Below, piece by piece: positions 16,578-26,677 of a stretch of 64,000 nucleotides of DNA. This DNA comes from Streptomyces sparsogenes. Lineage in GTDB: Bacteria > Actinomycetota > Actinomycetes > Streptomycetales > Streptomycetaceae. Both the position numbers and the translations under genes were made by a program. The stretch spans positions 1 through 64,000 of the forward strand of contig NZ_MAXF01000096.1 in NCBI RefSeq assembly GCF_001704635.1. The letters are read 5' to 3'. The notes below the pieces were generated by a model that saw nothing but the letters and a program-made list of their open reading frames with translations, was not told the DNA's origin and made no database searches. The first letter of the stretch is position 1. Each line of letters opens with the position of its first letter.

Positions 16578-19500
16578 GTGGACGACGACGAGGAACTGAG
16601 CGGGGAGCTGGTGCCGCGGACCGGCGACGGCGGGCGGGTCGGGGACCTCAAGCCGATACCCGACCGCGTGCCCCCGGCGTGCGCCGAGCTGGCGGCCGGG
16701 CTGCGGGGGCTGTTCGGGGCGGTCGGGGTGTCCTTGCGGGTGTTCGCGCTGCGGGTGCACTGCGACCCGGGCACCGTCTCCCGCTATCTCAGCGGAACGG
16801 GGGTCGCCCCGGCCGAGTTCGTGGACACGCTGCTGACCCACGCCGCCAAGGCCACCGGACGGCCGTCCTCCCCCGAGGTCGTCGCCCATGTGCACGGCCT
16901 GCAACGGCGGGCGTTGCAGGCCACCAACAGGACCCGCTGGGAGCTGCAGAACCTGCGTGACCAGCTCGCCGACGCCGACCGCAGGCGCCAGCAGGCCGAG
17001 GTGCGGGCGGAGGCGCTGACCGAGGCGTTGCAGGCGCGGAAACAGCGGATCGCCGAGATGGAGGTCGAGCAGCGGCAGCTCGCCGTGGCGATGTCGGTCG
17101 AGCGCGACGGACGCGGCACCGAGGTGGAGCTGCTGCGGGACGAGCGGGAGCGGTTACGCGGTGAGCGCGACCGGCTGAAGGAGGAAGTCGTCCGGCTCCA
17201 GAGCGAGCTGGACCAGGCGCGGCGGCAGGCGCTGGAGGCCGAGCGGCGCTGCGAGGAGCTGGAACACCAGCTCCAGGCCGGGGAGGAGGCGGCGGCCGAA
17301 CAGGCCGAGGCCGAGGACCCGGTGGCGCACCGGCTCTGGCTCGCGGAGGAACAGGCCGGCGCCGCGGAGGACCGGGCCCGGCGGCTGGAGCGGGAGCTGG
17401 CGCGGTTGCGGGCGGAGGAGGGCGGGCGGGGCGCGCCTGCCCCCTCCTCAGGGGGCAGGTTGATCGCGGGGGCGCGTCTGCACCCGCCGTCGCCCCCGAG
17501 CCCGTCCGGCCGGCTGCCCGGCGGCCTGCCCGCCCGTCTGCCCGTCACCGTGACGTACGCCGGCCCCCACCGCCCCTGGGCGACCTGGGTCGCCCGGCGC
17601 CTGGAGGCCGCGGGCGTCGTGCGCGAGGCGATCACCCTCCGGCGCTGGGACCCCACGGACGAGCCGTCCCTGGACCGCGCCCTGGCCGAGCTGCTCGGCC
17701 CCGACGCCTTCCATCTGCTGCTGCTCAGCGAGCACTTCTTCGCCCTCGGGCCGCACCGTACGGAGGCGGACTGGGAGGCGGTCCTCGGGAGCCCCCACAT
17801 ACGCCGAAGCACGGACCGAGTCGCGGCCTTCAACGTCAGCGGCCGCCCGATGCCGTTCCTCGCCGCCCTGCTGGACGCCGTCGAACTGTGGGGGGTCGAG
17901 GAGGAGGAGTGCGAGCGGCGGCTGCTGCGCGCGCTCGGCGTGGCCCCCGCCACCGTCGGCGGCCCCCGGCAGCGGTCCGGGCTGCCCGGGAACCCGCCCG
18001 AGCTGTGGGACGGGGTGCCGCGCCGCAACCCCCGTTTCACCGGCCGGGATGTCCTCCTGGAGCGGATCAACGACTTCCTGCGGAACGCCCCCGCCGAGGC
18101 CGCCGTCTGCGCCCTGGTGGGCCTGCCGGGCATCGGCAAGACCCAGCTCGCCGCCGAGTACGCCTACCGTTTCGCCGCCGAGTACGACGTGGTGTGGTGG
18201 GCCGAGGCGCATGGGCGTGGGGTGCTGGAGTCGCGGCTCGCCGGGCATCTGGCCCACCTCGGCAAGGACGTCCAGGGGTACACCCGGCGGGCCCGGGCCG
18301 AGGCCGCCCTGGACAATCTGCGCCGGGGCGTGCCGTCCGACCGCTGGCTCCTCGTCCTCGACGGGGCCGACTACCCGGCCGCCGTGGCCGATCTGCTGCC
18401 GGGCGGGCGCGGCCATGTGCTGATCACCTCGGAGATCCGCGACTGGGCCGACCACTACGTCGAGGTGCTGGACGTCCCGCCCTTCAGCCGGCGGGAAAGT
18501 GTGGCGTTCGTACGGGCCCGCGCCCCCCGGCTCAGCGGCGAGGAGGCCGACGCCCTCGCCGCCGCCGTGGGAGACCTGCCGCTGCCGCTCGACCAGACGG
18601 CGGGCTGGCTGGACGGCTCGACGATGCCGGCCGAGGAGTACATCCGCAGGCTGCGCGAGGGCGAGCCGGTGCCCGTGAAGTCCGGAGCGGCGTACGGGGA
18701 GCCCTATCCCACGGTGTTCAAGGAATTGATCCGGCGGTTGCAGACCCACTCGCAACTGGCCGTGGACCTGTTGCAGCTCTGCGCGGTGTTCGGGCCCGGC
18801 CCGGTCCCGCTCGCGCTGCTGCGGGCCGTTCCGGCGGAGCTGGTCTCCCCGGCGGTGGCGGCCCTGCTGGAGGACCCCACCCACTTCGAGGTGACGGTCG
18901 GGAAGCTGGTGCAGCACTCCGTGGTGCGGCGGGAGGGGGAGACGCTGCACCTGCACCGCTTCGTGCGCGACGCGGTCCGCAGAAGGACCCCCGAGGACCG
19001 TCGCGAGAAGGACGCCCAGGTCGTCTGGCGGGCCCTCGTCGCGGCGCGTCCGGGATGGCCCCAGGAACCGGCCACCTGGCCGCGCTACGCCGAACTCATG
19101 CCGTATCTCGACGTGTTGTGGGCGCTGGAGCGCCCGGAGCCCCGGGAGGGGACGCGTCCGCTGCGGCGCGACTGTGTGACGTACCTGACGCTGAGCGGCG
19201 ATTACGCGACGGCCCTGCCCCTCGTCGACAAGGCCATGGACGTCACGGACTGGCAGCTGACCCTGTGCTGCACCGGCCTGCTGCGGGCGACCGGGGACTA
19301 CGCCCGGGCCGAGCGGCTGGACCGGGCGCTCATGCGGCAGTTGAGCCATCCCAGCGCGCTCGCTGCGATGAACGCGCTCTCCGCCGACCTGCGGGGCCTG
19401 GGGCGCTACGCCGAGGCGTACGAGCTCTGCCGGCGCCAGGTCGACCTCCGCCCGGTGCTCGACCACCGTAAGGAACTTCAGGGCCAAGCCGAAGTGGCCG

Positions 19501-20417
19501 CCTCGCTGCGGGCGATCGGCGAATACGGACAAGCGCTGGAGCTGGACGAGAAGGTCCTGGGGAGCCGGAGGGAGCAGTTGGGGAGCGACCATCTCGAGAC
19601 GCTGGCCTCCGAGACCGACCACGCCTGGGACCTGCTGCTGATGGGCCGCTATCGGGCGGCCCTGGCCGTCCAGTCCCGCAGCGTCGAGCGGCACCGCGCC
19701 GCCGTGGGGAGCGAGGCCCCGCCCACGCTGGCGGCCGAGTGTGCCCTGGCGATGTGCCGGCTTCACTGCGGGGAGGTGGAGACCGGGACCTCCCAGCTCG
19801 CCATGGTGCTGGACCGCGCGCGGCGGCTGGTGGGCGAGGCTGCGCCGCTGTCCCTGCTGATCGCCTCCCACTACTCGTGCGGGCTGAGGCGGATGGGCCG
19901 CCTCGAAGAGGCGGGGGCGCTCGGGGACTTCGTCACGGACGCCTACCGGGTGACCGTGGGAGAGCAGCACCCGTATGCCGTCGGGGCGGCGGTGAACAGC
20001 GCGCTCGTGCTGCTGGAGCGGGGTGAGGACGAGCCGGCGTGGGAGGTGCTGGAGAAGGCGCTGACCGATATGACGGCGGCGCTCGGCGAGGGCCACCCCT
20101 GGACGCTGGGGGTCGCCGTCAACACCGCCGCCGCCTACCAGACCATGGGCTACCGGACGGACGCCTGTGCCCTGAGCCGGGAGGTCGCGCTGCGGTCCGA
20201 GACCGCGCTGGGCAGGCGGCACCCGCTGACCCTGACGGCTCGGCTCGCGCTCGCCGCGGACCTGCGGGAGATCAAGGGCGGACGGGACGAGGCATCGGCG
20301 ATCGAGCAGGGAGCCATCGGCGACCTGGAGGACATCCTGGGGCTGAGGCACCCCGCCGTGGTGGCGGCACAGCAACACGGCCGCCCTGTGTGGGACTTCG
20401 TGCCGCTGCCCATCTGA
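16578..20417 (+). CDS. HTH / coiled-coil / TIR / NB-ARC / TPR STAND protein
   Basis: This 1279-residue multidomain protein starts at the GTG at 16578 behind GGGGGAGG. An XRE-like helix-turn-helix (about 30-75; VSLRVFALRVHCDPGTVSRY) is followed by a long coiled coil (105-290). A TIR-like domain (323-460) begins VTVTYAGPHRPWATWVARRL and includes LRRWDPTDEPSLDRAL. An NB-ARC NTPase follows (490-780): P-loop GLPGIGKTQ near 515, Walker B WLLVLDGAD near 590, DLPLPLDQTAGWL. TPR helices (870-1270) form the sensor. The layout resembles FxsT-type and Avs-like STAND proteins, which oligomerise on ligand binding; the TIR could act as an NADase or as an adaptor. Leu193 is TTA (17154-17156). No FxSxx peptide genes are nearby. 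Confidence 0.85.
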   Translation: MDDDEELSGELVPRTGDGGRVGDLKPIPDRVPPACAELAAGLRGLFGAVGVSLRVFALRVHCDPGTVSRYLSGTGVAPAEFVDTLLTHAAKATGRPSSPEVVAHVHGLQRRALQATNRTRWELQNLRDQLADADRRRQQAEVRAEALTEALQARKQRIAEMEVEQRQLAVAMSVERDGRGTEVELLRDERERLRGERDRLKEEVVRLQSELDQARRQALEAERRCEELEHQLQAGEEAAAEQAEAEDPVAHRLWLAEEQAGAAEDRARRLERELARLRAEEGGRGAPAPSSGGRLIAGARLHPPSPPSPSGRLPGGLPARLPVTVTYAGPHRPWATWVARRLEAAGVVREAITLRRWDPTDEPSLDRALAELLGPDAFHLLLLSEHFFALGPHRTEADWEAVLGSPHIRRSTDRVAAFNVSGRPMPFLAALLDAVELWGVEEEECERRLLRALGVAPATVGGPRQRSGLPGNPPELWDGVPRRNPRFTGRDVLLERINDFLRNAPAEAAVCALVGLPGIGKTQLAAEYAYRFAAEYDVVWWAEAHGRGVLESRLAGHLAHLGKDVQGYTRRARAEAALDNLRRGVPSDRWLLVLDGADYPAAVADLLPGGRGHVLITSEIRDWADHYVEVLDVPPFSRRESVAFVRARAPRLSGEEADALAAAVGDLPLPLDQTAGWLDGSTMPAEEYIRRLREGEPVPVKSGAAYGEPYPTVFKELIRRLQTHSQLAVDLLQLCAVFGPGPVPLALLRAVPAELVSPAVAALLEDPTHFEVTVGKLVQHSVVRREGETLHLHRFVRDAVRRRTPEDRREKDAQVVWRALVAARPGWPQEPATWPRYAELMPYLDVLWALERPEPREGTRPLRRDCVTYLTLSGDYATALPLVDKAMDVTDWQLTLCCTGLLRATGDYARAERLDRALMRQLSHPSALAAMNALSADLRGLGRYAEAYELCRRQVDLRPVLDHRKELQGQAEVAASLRAIGEYGQALELDEKVLGSRREQLGSDHLETLASETDHAWDLLLMGRYRAALAVQSRSVERHRAAVGSEAPPTLAAECALAMCRLHCGEVETGTSQLAMVLDRARRLVGEAAPLSLLIASHYSCGLRRMGRLEEAGALGDFVTDAYRVTVGEQHPYAVGAAVNSALVLLERGEDEPAWEVLEKALTDMTAALGEGHPWTLGVAVNTAAAYQTMGYRTDACALSREVALRSETALGRRHPLTLTARLALAADLREIKGGRDEASAIEQGAIGDLEDILGLRHPAVVAAQQHGRPVWDFVPLPI

Positions 20418-20423
20418 ACGGCC

Positions 20424-20464
20424 GGAAGGCCCGGCCCCCGCGTCACGCGGGAGCCGGGCCTTCC
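20424..20464. terminator. 12-bp stem with nested inner stem, bidirectional
   Basis: GGAAGGCCCGGC pairs with GCCGGGCCTTCC, and inside it CCCGCG pairs with CGCGGG around TCA. It sits between the STAND gene stop and the convergent kgd stop, serving both. Confidence 0.8.
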
Positions 20465-20493
20465 GTACGGCTACAGCCGAACAGCTACCGGCG

Positions 20494-23400
20494 TCAGATC
20501 TCGAAGACCTCGCTGACCAGCGCCTGCTGCTCCACCTGGTGCCGCTTGTTCGACCCCACCGCCGGGGACGAGGAGTGCGGCCGGGAGACCCGGACGAGCC
20601 GCTCGGAGGCCGGCAGGTCGGCGCCCACCGAGAGCTCCAGGTGGTCGATCAGGTTCAGCGCGATGAACGGCCACGCACCCTGGTTCGCCGGCTCCTCCTG
20701 CGCCCAGACGTACTTCTGGACGCCGGAGTACTTGGCGATCTCGGCCTGCAGCTCCGCGCCCGGCAGCGGGTAGAGCCGCTCCACCCGGATGAGGGCGGTG
20801 TCCGTCGCGCCGCGCTTGTCCCGCTCGGCGGCCAGGTCGTAGTAGACCTTGCCGGAGCAGAAGACGACCTTGCGGACCGCGGCCGGGTCGACCTTCTCGT
20901 CGCCGATGACCGGGCGGAAGGAGCCGGTGGTGAACTCCTCCGTCTTGGAGGCCGCCGCCTTCAGACGCAGCATCGACTTCGGGGTGAAGACGACCAGCGG
21001 CTTGTGGTGCGGGTTGTGGACCTGCCAGCGCAGCAGGTGGAAGTAGTTCGACGGCAGCGTCGGCATGGCGACCGTCATGTTGTTCTGCGCGCACAGCTGG
21101 AGGAAGCGCTCGATGCGGGCCGAGGAGTGGTCCGGGCCCTGGCCCTCGTAGCCGTGCGGCAGCAGCAGGGTGACGCCGGAGGTCTGGCCCCACTTCTGCT
21201 CGGCCGAGGAGATGAACTCGTCGACGATCGTCTGCGCGCCGTTGACGAAGTCACCGAACTGCGCCTCCCACATGACCAGCGCGTCCGGGCGGGCCAGCGA
21301 GTAGCCGTACTCGAAGCCCATCGCCGCGTACTCGCTGAGCAGCGAGTCGTAGACGTTGTAGCGGGCCTGCTCGTCGGAGAGGTAGAGCAGCGGGGTGTAG
21401 TCCTCGCCGGTCTCCCGGTCCACCAGCACCGCGTGGCGCTGGCCGAAGGTGCCTCGGCGGGAGTCCTGGCCGGCCAGGCGGACGGGGGTGCCCTCCATCA
21501 GCAGCGAGCCGATGGCGAGGGTCTCGCCCATGCCCCAGTCGATCGTGTCGTCCTCGATCATCGCCGCGCGCCGCTGGAGCTGCGGGAGCAGCCGCGGGTG
21601 GACGGTGATCCGGTCGGGGATGTTGACCTGGGACTCGGCGACCCGCTTGATGACCTCCTGGTTGACGGCCGTGGAGACCGCCACCGGGAACTCCGGCTGG
21701 GGCTCGGGCAGCTCGGTCGGGGCCGGGTGCGAGGTGGCGTCGCGGACCTCGGTGAAGACCTTCTCCAGCTGGCCCTGGAAGTCCTGCAGCGCCTGCTCGG
21801 CCTCTTCCAGGGTGATGTCGCCGCGACCGATGAGCGACTCGGTGTAGAGCTTGCGCACCGAGCGCTTCTTGTCGATCAGGTCGTACATCAGCGGCTGGGT
21901 GAAGCCGGGGTTGTCGGTCTCGTTGTGACCGCGGCGGCGGTAGCAGATGAGGTCGATGACCACGTCCTTGTTGAACGCCTGGCGGAACTCGAAGGCGAGC
22001 CGCGCGACGCGCACCACGGCCTCCGGGTCGTCGCCGTTGACGTGGAAGATCGGCGCCTCGATCATGCGCGCCACATCGGTGGCGTACATGGAGGAGCGGG
22101 ACGCGGCCGGGGCGGCGGTGAAGCCGACCTGGTTGTTGATGACGATGTGCACGGTGCCGCCGGTGCGGTAGCCGCGCAGCTGCGACATGTTGAGGGTCTC
22201 GGCGACCACGCCCTGGCCCGCGAAGGCGGCGTCGCCGTGCAGGGCGACGGGCAGGACGGTGAAGTCGGTGCCGGCCTTGCCGATGATGTCCTGCTTGGCG
22301 CGGACGACGCCCTCCAGGACCGGGTCCACCGCCTCCAGGTGGGAGGGGTTGGCGGTCAGCGAGACCTTGATCTGCTCGCCGTCCAGGCCGGTGAAGGTGC
22401 CCTCGGCGCCCAGGTGGTACTTCACGTCGCCGGATCCGTGCATCGACTTCGGGTCGAGGTTGCCCTCGAACTCGCGGAAGATCTGCGCGTACGACTTGCC
22501 GACGATGTTCGCCAGGACGTTGAGGCGGCCGCGGTGGGCCATGCCGATGACGACCTCGTCCAGGCGCGACTCGGCGGCCGCGTCCAGCACCGCGTCCAGC
22601 AGCGGGATGACGGACTCGCCGCCCTCCAGCGAGAAGCGCTTCTGGCCGACGTACTTCGTCTGCAGGAAGGTCTCGAACGCCTCGGCCGCGTTGAGCCGGC
22701 GCAGGATCCGCAGCTGCTCGTCGCGCTCCGGCTTGGAGTGCGGACGCTCCACGCGGTCCTGGATCCACTTGCGCTGCTTCGGGTCCTGGATGTGCATGAA
22801 CTCGATGCCGGTGGTGCGGCAGTACGAGTCGCGCAGCACGCCCAGGATGTCGCGCAGGTTCATCATCGTCTTGCCGGCGAAGCCGCCGACCGCGAACTCG
22901 CGCTCCAGGTCCCACAGGGTGAGGCCGTGCTCGACGATGTCCAGGTCGGGGTGCTTGCGCTGGCGGTACTCCAGCGGGTCGGTGTCGGCCATGACATGGC
23001 CGCGGACCCGGTAGGAGTGGATCAGGTCGAAGACGCGCGCGGCCTTGGTGACGTCGTCGTCGTGCGAGACGTCGATGTCGCGCAGCCAGCGGACCGGCTC
23101 GTAGGGGATCCGCAGCGCCTTGAAGATCTCGTCGTAGAAGTCGTTCTCGCCGAGCAGCAGCTGGCTCATGATCCGCAGGAACTCGCCGGAGGCGGCGCCC
23201 TGGATCACCCGGTGGTCATAGGTGCTGGTCAGCGTCATGATCTTGGAGATGCCCAGCTTGTTCAGGGTGTCCTGGGACGTGCCCTGGAACTCGGCCGGGT
23301 ACTCCATGGCGCCGACGCCGATGATCAGGCCCTGCCCGGGCATCAGGCGCGGCACGGAGTGCACGGTGCCGATGCCGCCCGGGTTGGTCAGCGAGGCCGT

Positions 23401-24324
23401 GACGCCGGTGAAGTCCTCCATCGTCAGCTTGTTCGCGCGGGCGCGGCGGACGATGTCCTCGTACGCCTGCCAGAACTCGAAGAAGTTGAGCGTCTCGGCC
23501 TTCTTGATCGCCGCGACGACGAGCTGGCGGTCGCCGTTGGGCTTGACCAGGTCGATGGCGAGGCCGAGGTTGACGTGCTCCGGCTTGACCAGGGTCGGCT
23601 TGCCGTCCTTCTCGGTGAACGAGTGGTTCATCGAGGGCATCGCCTTCAGCGCCTGCACCATGGCGTAGCCGATCAGGTGCGTGAAGGACACCTTGCCGCC
23701 GCGGGCGCGCTTGAGGTGGTTGTTGATGACGATGCGGTTGTCGAACAGCAGCTTGACCGGGACGGCGCGCACGGAGGTGGCCGTCGGCAGCTCGAGGCTG
23801 GCGTTCATGTTCTTCGCGACGGCGGCGGCCGGGCCGCGCAGCGTGACGTACTCCGGGCCGGCGGCCGGAGCGGCCGGCTCGGCGGCCTTGGCGGGCGCGG
23901 CCTTGGCCGGAGCCGCGGCGGCCGGAGCCTGGGCGGCGGGCTTGGCCTCGGCCGCGGGCTTCGCCGCGGCCGGGGCGGCCTGCGGCGCGGCCTGGGCGGC
24001 GGGCTTCGCGGGCGCCGGGGCCGGCGCTGAGCCGTTGCTCACCGCCGTCGGCCGGTCGGCGCCGGGACCGGCCGCCCCCGCGGCGGACGGGCCCGGCGGA
24101 GCCGCGGCGGACTCGGCCACCGCGGAGCCGGTGTCCTGGCCCGGCTTGTAGTCGGCGAAGAAGTCCCACCAGGCTCGGTCGACCGAGTTCGGGTCCTGGA
24201 GGTACTGCTGGTAGATCTCGTCGACGAGCCACTCGTTGGGACCGAACGCGGCGGCAGGGTTACTCCCCTGCCCGTCCTGCTGGTCGGTCGAGACGCTCGA
24301 ACTGTTGGGGGACTGTGGCGACAC
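20494..24324 (-). CDS. kgd: Multifunctional 2-oxoglutarate dehydrogenase E1/E2 - decarboxylase
   Basis: This is a TCA-cycle enzyme of the actinobacterial fused type. From the GTG at 24324 ([10 protein letters not shown]) it is 1276 residues. The N-terminal [19 protein letters not shown] motif and an Ala/Pro-rich linker lead into an E2-type succinyltransferase domain ([17 protein letters not shown]; catalytic [13 protein letters not shown]). The thiamine-diphosphate E1 domain follows, with [16 protein letters not shown] and [17 protein letters not shown] transketolase-like C-terminus has [20 protein letters not shown]. It lacks a lipoyl domain, as usual, and works with separate E2 and E3 subunits. 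In related species GarA/OdhI-type FHA proteins regulate it. An upstream ATG (24411) would add 29 unlikely residues. Confidence 0.95.
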   Translation of the reverse strand: MSPQSPNSSSVSTDQQDGQGSNPAAAFGPNEWLVDEIYQQYLQDPNSVDRAWWDFFADYKPGQDTGSAVAESAAAPPGPSAAGAAGPGADRPTAVSNGSAPAPAPAKPAAQAAPQAAPAAAKPAAEAKPAAQAPAAAAPAKAAPAKAAEPAAPAAGPEYVTLRGPAAAVAKNMNASLELPTATSVRAVPVKLLFDNRIVINNHLKRARGGKVSFTHLIGYAMVQALKAMPSMNHSFTEKDGKPTLVKPEHVNLGLAIDLVKPNGDRQLVVAAIKKAETLNFFEFWQAYEDIVRRARANKLTMEDFTGVTASLTNPGGIGTVHSVPRLMPGQGLIIGVGAMEYPAEFQGTSQDTLNKLGISKIMTLTSTYDHRVIQGAASGEFLRIMSQLLLGENDFYDEIFKALRIPYEPVRWLRDIDVSHDDDVTKAARVFDLIHSYRVRGHVMADTDPLEYRQRKHPDLDIVEHGLTLWDLEREFAVGGFAGKTMMNLRDILGVLRDSYCRTTGIEFMHIQDPKQRKWIQDRVERPHSKPERDEQLRILRRLNAAEAFETFLQTKYVGQKRFSLEGGESVIPLLDAVLDAAAESRLDEVVIGMAHRGRLNVLANIVGKSYAQIFREFEGNLDPKSMHGSGDVKYHLGAEGTFTGLDGEQIKVSLTANPSHLEAVDPVLEGVVRAKQDIIGKAGTDFTVLPVALHGDAAFAGQGVVAETLNMSQLRGYRTGGTVHIVINNQVGFTAAPAASRSSMYATDVARMIEAPIFHVNGDDPEAVVRVARLAFEFRQAFNKDVVIDLICYRRRGHNETDNPGFTQPLMYDLIDKKRSVRKLYTESLIGRGDITLEEAEQALQDFQGQLEKVFTEVRDATSHPAPTELPEPQPEFPVAVSTAVNQEVIKRVAESQVNIPDRITVHPRLLPQLQRRAAMIEDDTIDWGMGETLAIGSLLMEGTPVRLAGQDSRRGTFGQRHAVLVDRETGEDYTPLLYLSDEQARYNVYDSLLSEYAAMGFEYGYSLARPDALVMWEAQFGDFVNGAQTIVDEFISSAEQKWGQTSGVTLLLPHGYEGQGPDHSSARIERFLQLCAQNNMTVAMPTLPSNYFHLLRWQVHNPHHKPLVVFTPKSMLRLKAAASKTEEFTTGSFRPVIGDEKVDPAAVRKVVFCSGKVYYDLAAERDKRGATDTALIRVERLYPLPGAELQAEIAKYSGVQKYVWAQEEPANQGAWPFIALNLIDHLELSVGADLPASERLVRVSRPHSSSPAVGSNKRHQVEQQALVSEVFEI

Positions 24325-24600
24325 GGCGGCAACCGCCCTCTTCCGCTTCCTAAGGTGGTGGACAGCGGGAATAAAGGCTACGCCTCTTGGCCCCTTACGT
24401 GCAGGCCGCACTGGTCATCGTCGCGCAAGTCACATTGATCGGCTGGTTTCGCCGCTTCGAGTGGCGGGAATCACCGCATGTTCTGCCCGGGTACGGGAAC
24501 GCGAAAACGCGCCCACACCCCCTGGGGATGTGCGCGTCCCGGGCCCTCATCCGCTCGGATGTGCGCGACCCTCGACGTCTGTGCGCCGTTGGCGACGACT

Positions 24601-25839
24601 TTACGTCAATTTTGATTTACCCGGCAGGCTGACCTTGATCCGGCAGCCCCGCGGCGACTCGGCCACACCGATGCGCCCCCCGTGCAGATCGACCGCCCAC
24701 CACGCGATGGCCAGACCCAGCCCCGTACCGCCGTCGCTGCCCTGCCCCGACCGGCGGCGCGCCCCCGGCTCCCCGCCCTGCGCGGACGGGCCGCCCCGGT
24801 TGAAGCGTTCGAAGACCCGGTGCCGCTCGGCCTCCGGGATCCCCGGGCCCTCGTCCAGCACCTCCAGCTCCAGGCTGTCCGGGCCCTCGCCGCGCCGCGC
24901 CCGCACCGTCACCCGGCCGTGCGCCGGGGAGTGCTTCATCGCGTTGTCGATCAGATTCGCGACCACCTGGTGGAGCCGCTCCGCGTCGGCGTACGCCGCC
25001 AGGTCGGACGGGAACACGTCCAGATTCAGGTGGACGTCCTTGCGGGCGTGCGAGCCGGAGCTGCCGTCCGCGTACGCGCCCTTGGCCATGCTGGCCTCCT
25101 TGATGATCCCGGCCAGATACGGCCAGACCTCGAAGCGCCGCGCGTACAGCGGCACCACACCCTTGTCCAGCCGGGACAGGTCCAGCAGCTGCTCCACCAG
25201 CCGGCCCAGCCGCTCGGTCTGGCGCAGCGCGACCCGCATCGTCTCCGGATCGGCCTCCGAGACCCCGTCCACCACGTTCTCCAGGACCGCCCGGAGCGCC
25301 GCGATCGGGGTGCGCAGCTCATGGGAGACATTGGCCACCATCTCCTTGCGCTGGGTGTCCACCGCCTCCAGGTCGGCGGCCATCCGGTTGAAGGAGGTCG
25401 CCAGGGCGCCGAACTCGTCCCGCCGCTGGGCGGCGCTCACCCGCCGCGTGTAGTCGCCGTGCGCCATCGCCCGCGTGACCTCGGTCATCTCGTCCAGCGG
25501 GGCGGTCAGACCGTGCGCCACGAACTGGGTGATCAGCAGCGAGGCGATGATCGAGAAGATGGTGATCACGCGCAGCTCGGTGTTCGAGTGCATCGCCGCG
25601 AACACCAGCAGCGTGGTGATGATCACCGAGCCGATGACCAGCGCGCCGAGCGCCGCCTTCACCGACCGGTACGGGTCGAAGGGCTTCAGCGCCTCCCACA
25701 GCCGGTCCCAGTGGCGGTCCCAGCGGCGATTCCAGTGCCGGTCCCAGGCGGCGCGCAAGGTCGCCCGCCAGCTCGCCCGCCGGCTCGCCCATCGGCCCGC
25801 GCGGCTCCATACGGCCGTCCAGCGGCCGGACGGCCTCAT
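24601..25839 (-). CDS. Two-component sensor histidine kinase
   Basis: This 412-residue membrane kinase begins with an odd 50-residue cytosolic stretch in which RHWDR/RRWDR units repeat. Two membrane segments follow (about 60-82 and 92-110) with almost no extracytoplasmic loop. Then come HAMP (LTAPLDEMTEVTRAMAHGDY), the HisKA box NVSHELRTPI with His173, and HATPase motifs NLIDNAMKHSP, DEGPGIP and GGTGLGLAI. The tiny loop suggests intramembrane or cytosolic sensing. The start overlaps the response-regulator stop as ATGA, so the pair is co-translated. The signal is unknown. Confidence 0.92.
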   Translation of the reverse strand: MRPSGRWTAVWSRAGRWASRRASWRATLRAAWDRHWNRRWDRHWDRLWEALKPFDPYRSVKAALGALVIGSVIITTLLVFAAMHSNTELRVITIFSIIASLLITQFVAHGLTAPLDEMTEVTRAMAHGDYTRRVSAAQRRDEFGALATSFNRMAADLEAVDTQRKEMVANVSHELRTPIAALRAVLENVVDGVSEADPETMRVALRQTERLGRLVEQLLDLSRLDKGVVPLYARRFEVWPYLAGIIKEASMAKGAYADGSSGSHARKDVHLNLDVFPSDLAAYADAERLHQVVANLIDNAMKHSPAHGRVTVRARRGEGPDSLELEVLDEGPGIPEAERHRVFERFNRGGPSAQGGEPGARRRSGQGSDGGTGLGLAIAWWAVDLHGGRIGVAESPRGCRIKVSLPGKSKLT

Positions 25840-26576
25840 GCCGCCGGGGTCTCCAGGGCGTAGCCCACCCCGTGCACCGTACGGATCCGCTCCGCGCCGA
25901 TCTTCCGGCGCAGCGCCTTGATGTGGCTGTCCACGGTCCGGGTGCCCGAGGCGTCGGCCCAGTCCCACACCTCCGCGAGCAGCTGCTCACGGGAGAGCAC
26001 CGCGCGCGGCGTGTTGGCCAGGCACACCAGCAGGTCGAACTCGGTCGGGGTGAGGTGCACGTCCGTGCCGCGCACCCGCACCCGGCGCTGCGCGTGGTCG
26101 ATCTCCAGCTCCCCCAGGCGCAGGATGCCGCTGCGCGGGGTGTGCGCGGCCAGGGCCGCCCGCTCCACCCGTCTGAGCAGCACATGCACCCGCGCCGCCA
26201 GCTCCCGCATGGAGAACGGCTTGGTCATGTAGTCGTCGGCGCCGACCCCCAGACCCACCAGCATGTCGGTCTCGTCGTCCCGCGCGGTGAGCATCAGCAC
26301 CGGCACCGGGCGCCTGGCCTGCACCCGGCGGCACACCTCCAGGCCGTCGAACCCGGGCAGCATCACATCCAGCACGAGCAGATCCGGCTGCCACGCCTCG
26401 GCCGTGTCCACGGCCGCCGGGCCGTCCCCGGCCGTCTGCACCTGGAATCCCTCGGCGCGCAGCCGGGCCGCGATGGCGTCCACGATGGTCGGATCGTCCT
26501 CGACGACCAGGACCCGGCGCTGTGCCCCCGGAGTGGTCGTGGCGGCCCCGTTGTGGCTGCTGTGAGTCTGCTCCAT
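25836..26576 (-). CDS. OmpR-family response regulator
   Basis: This 246-residue regulator has a receiver domain with the acidic pair ED-D near 26-28, phospho-acceptor Asp70 in LLVLDVMLPGFDG, conserved Thr in MLTARDDE and Lys in YMTKPF. A winged-helix effector domain follows (LTPTEFDLLVCLANTPRAVL, TVDSHIKALRRKIG, RTVHGVGYAL). The first 20 residues are a polar extension. It is the first gene of the pair with the kinase. The location directly upstream of kgd is similar to that in other streptomycetes, as far as I recall. Confidence 0.93.
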   Translation of the reverse strand: MEQTHSSHNGAATTTPGAQRRVLVVEDDPTIVDAIAARLRAEGFQVQTAGDGPAAVDTAEAWQPDLLVLDVMLPGFDGLEVCRRVQARRPVPVLMLTARDDETDMLVGLGVGADDYMTKPFSMRELAARVHVLLRRVERAALAAHTPRSGILRLGELEIDHAQRRVRVRGTDVHLTPTEFDLLVCLANTPRAVLSREQLLAEVWDWADASGTRTVDSHIKALRRKIGAERIRTVHGVGYALETPAA

Positions 26577-26677
26577 GCGCCCGCCCCTGCTTTGTTCCGT
26601 AAACCGCGGCCCCCGGCTGGTCGATCGCCCGGCCGCGTGCGCTGGCAAGCAGCGTAAAGGCAGCGTACGCGGCTCGG

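Noticed and set aside
17448-20378. 976-codon minus-strand open frame across the STAND gene
   Set aside because: There is no recognisable domain and the plus strand has TIR, NB-ARC and TPR motifs.
20539-24030. 1163-codon plus-strand open frame across kgd
   Set aside because: It lies opposite conserved 2-oxoglutarate dehydrogenase motifs and has a repetitive Asp/Val/Gly/Arg composition typical of shadow frames.
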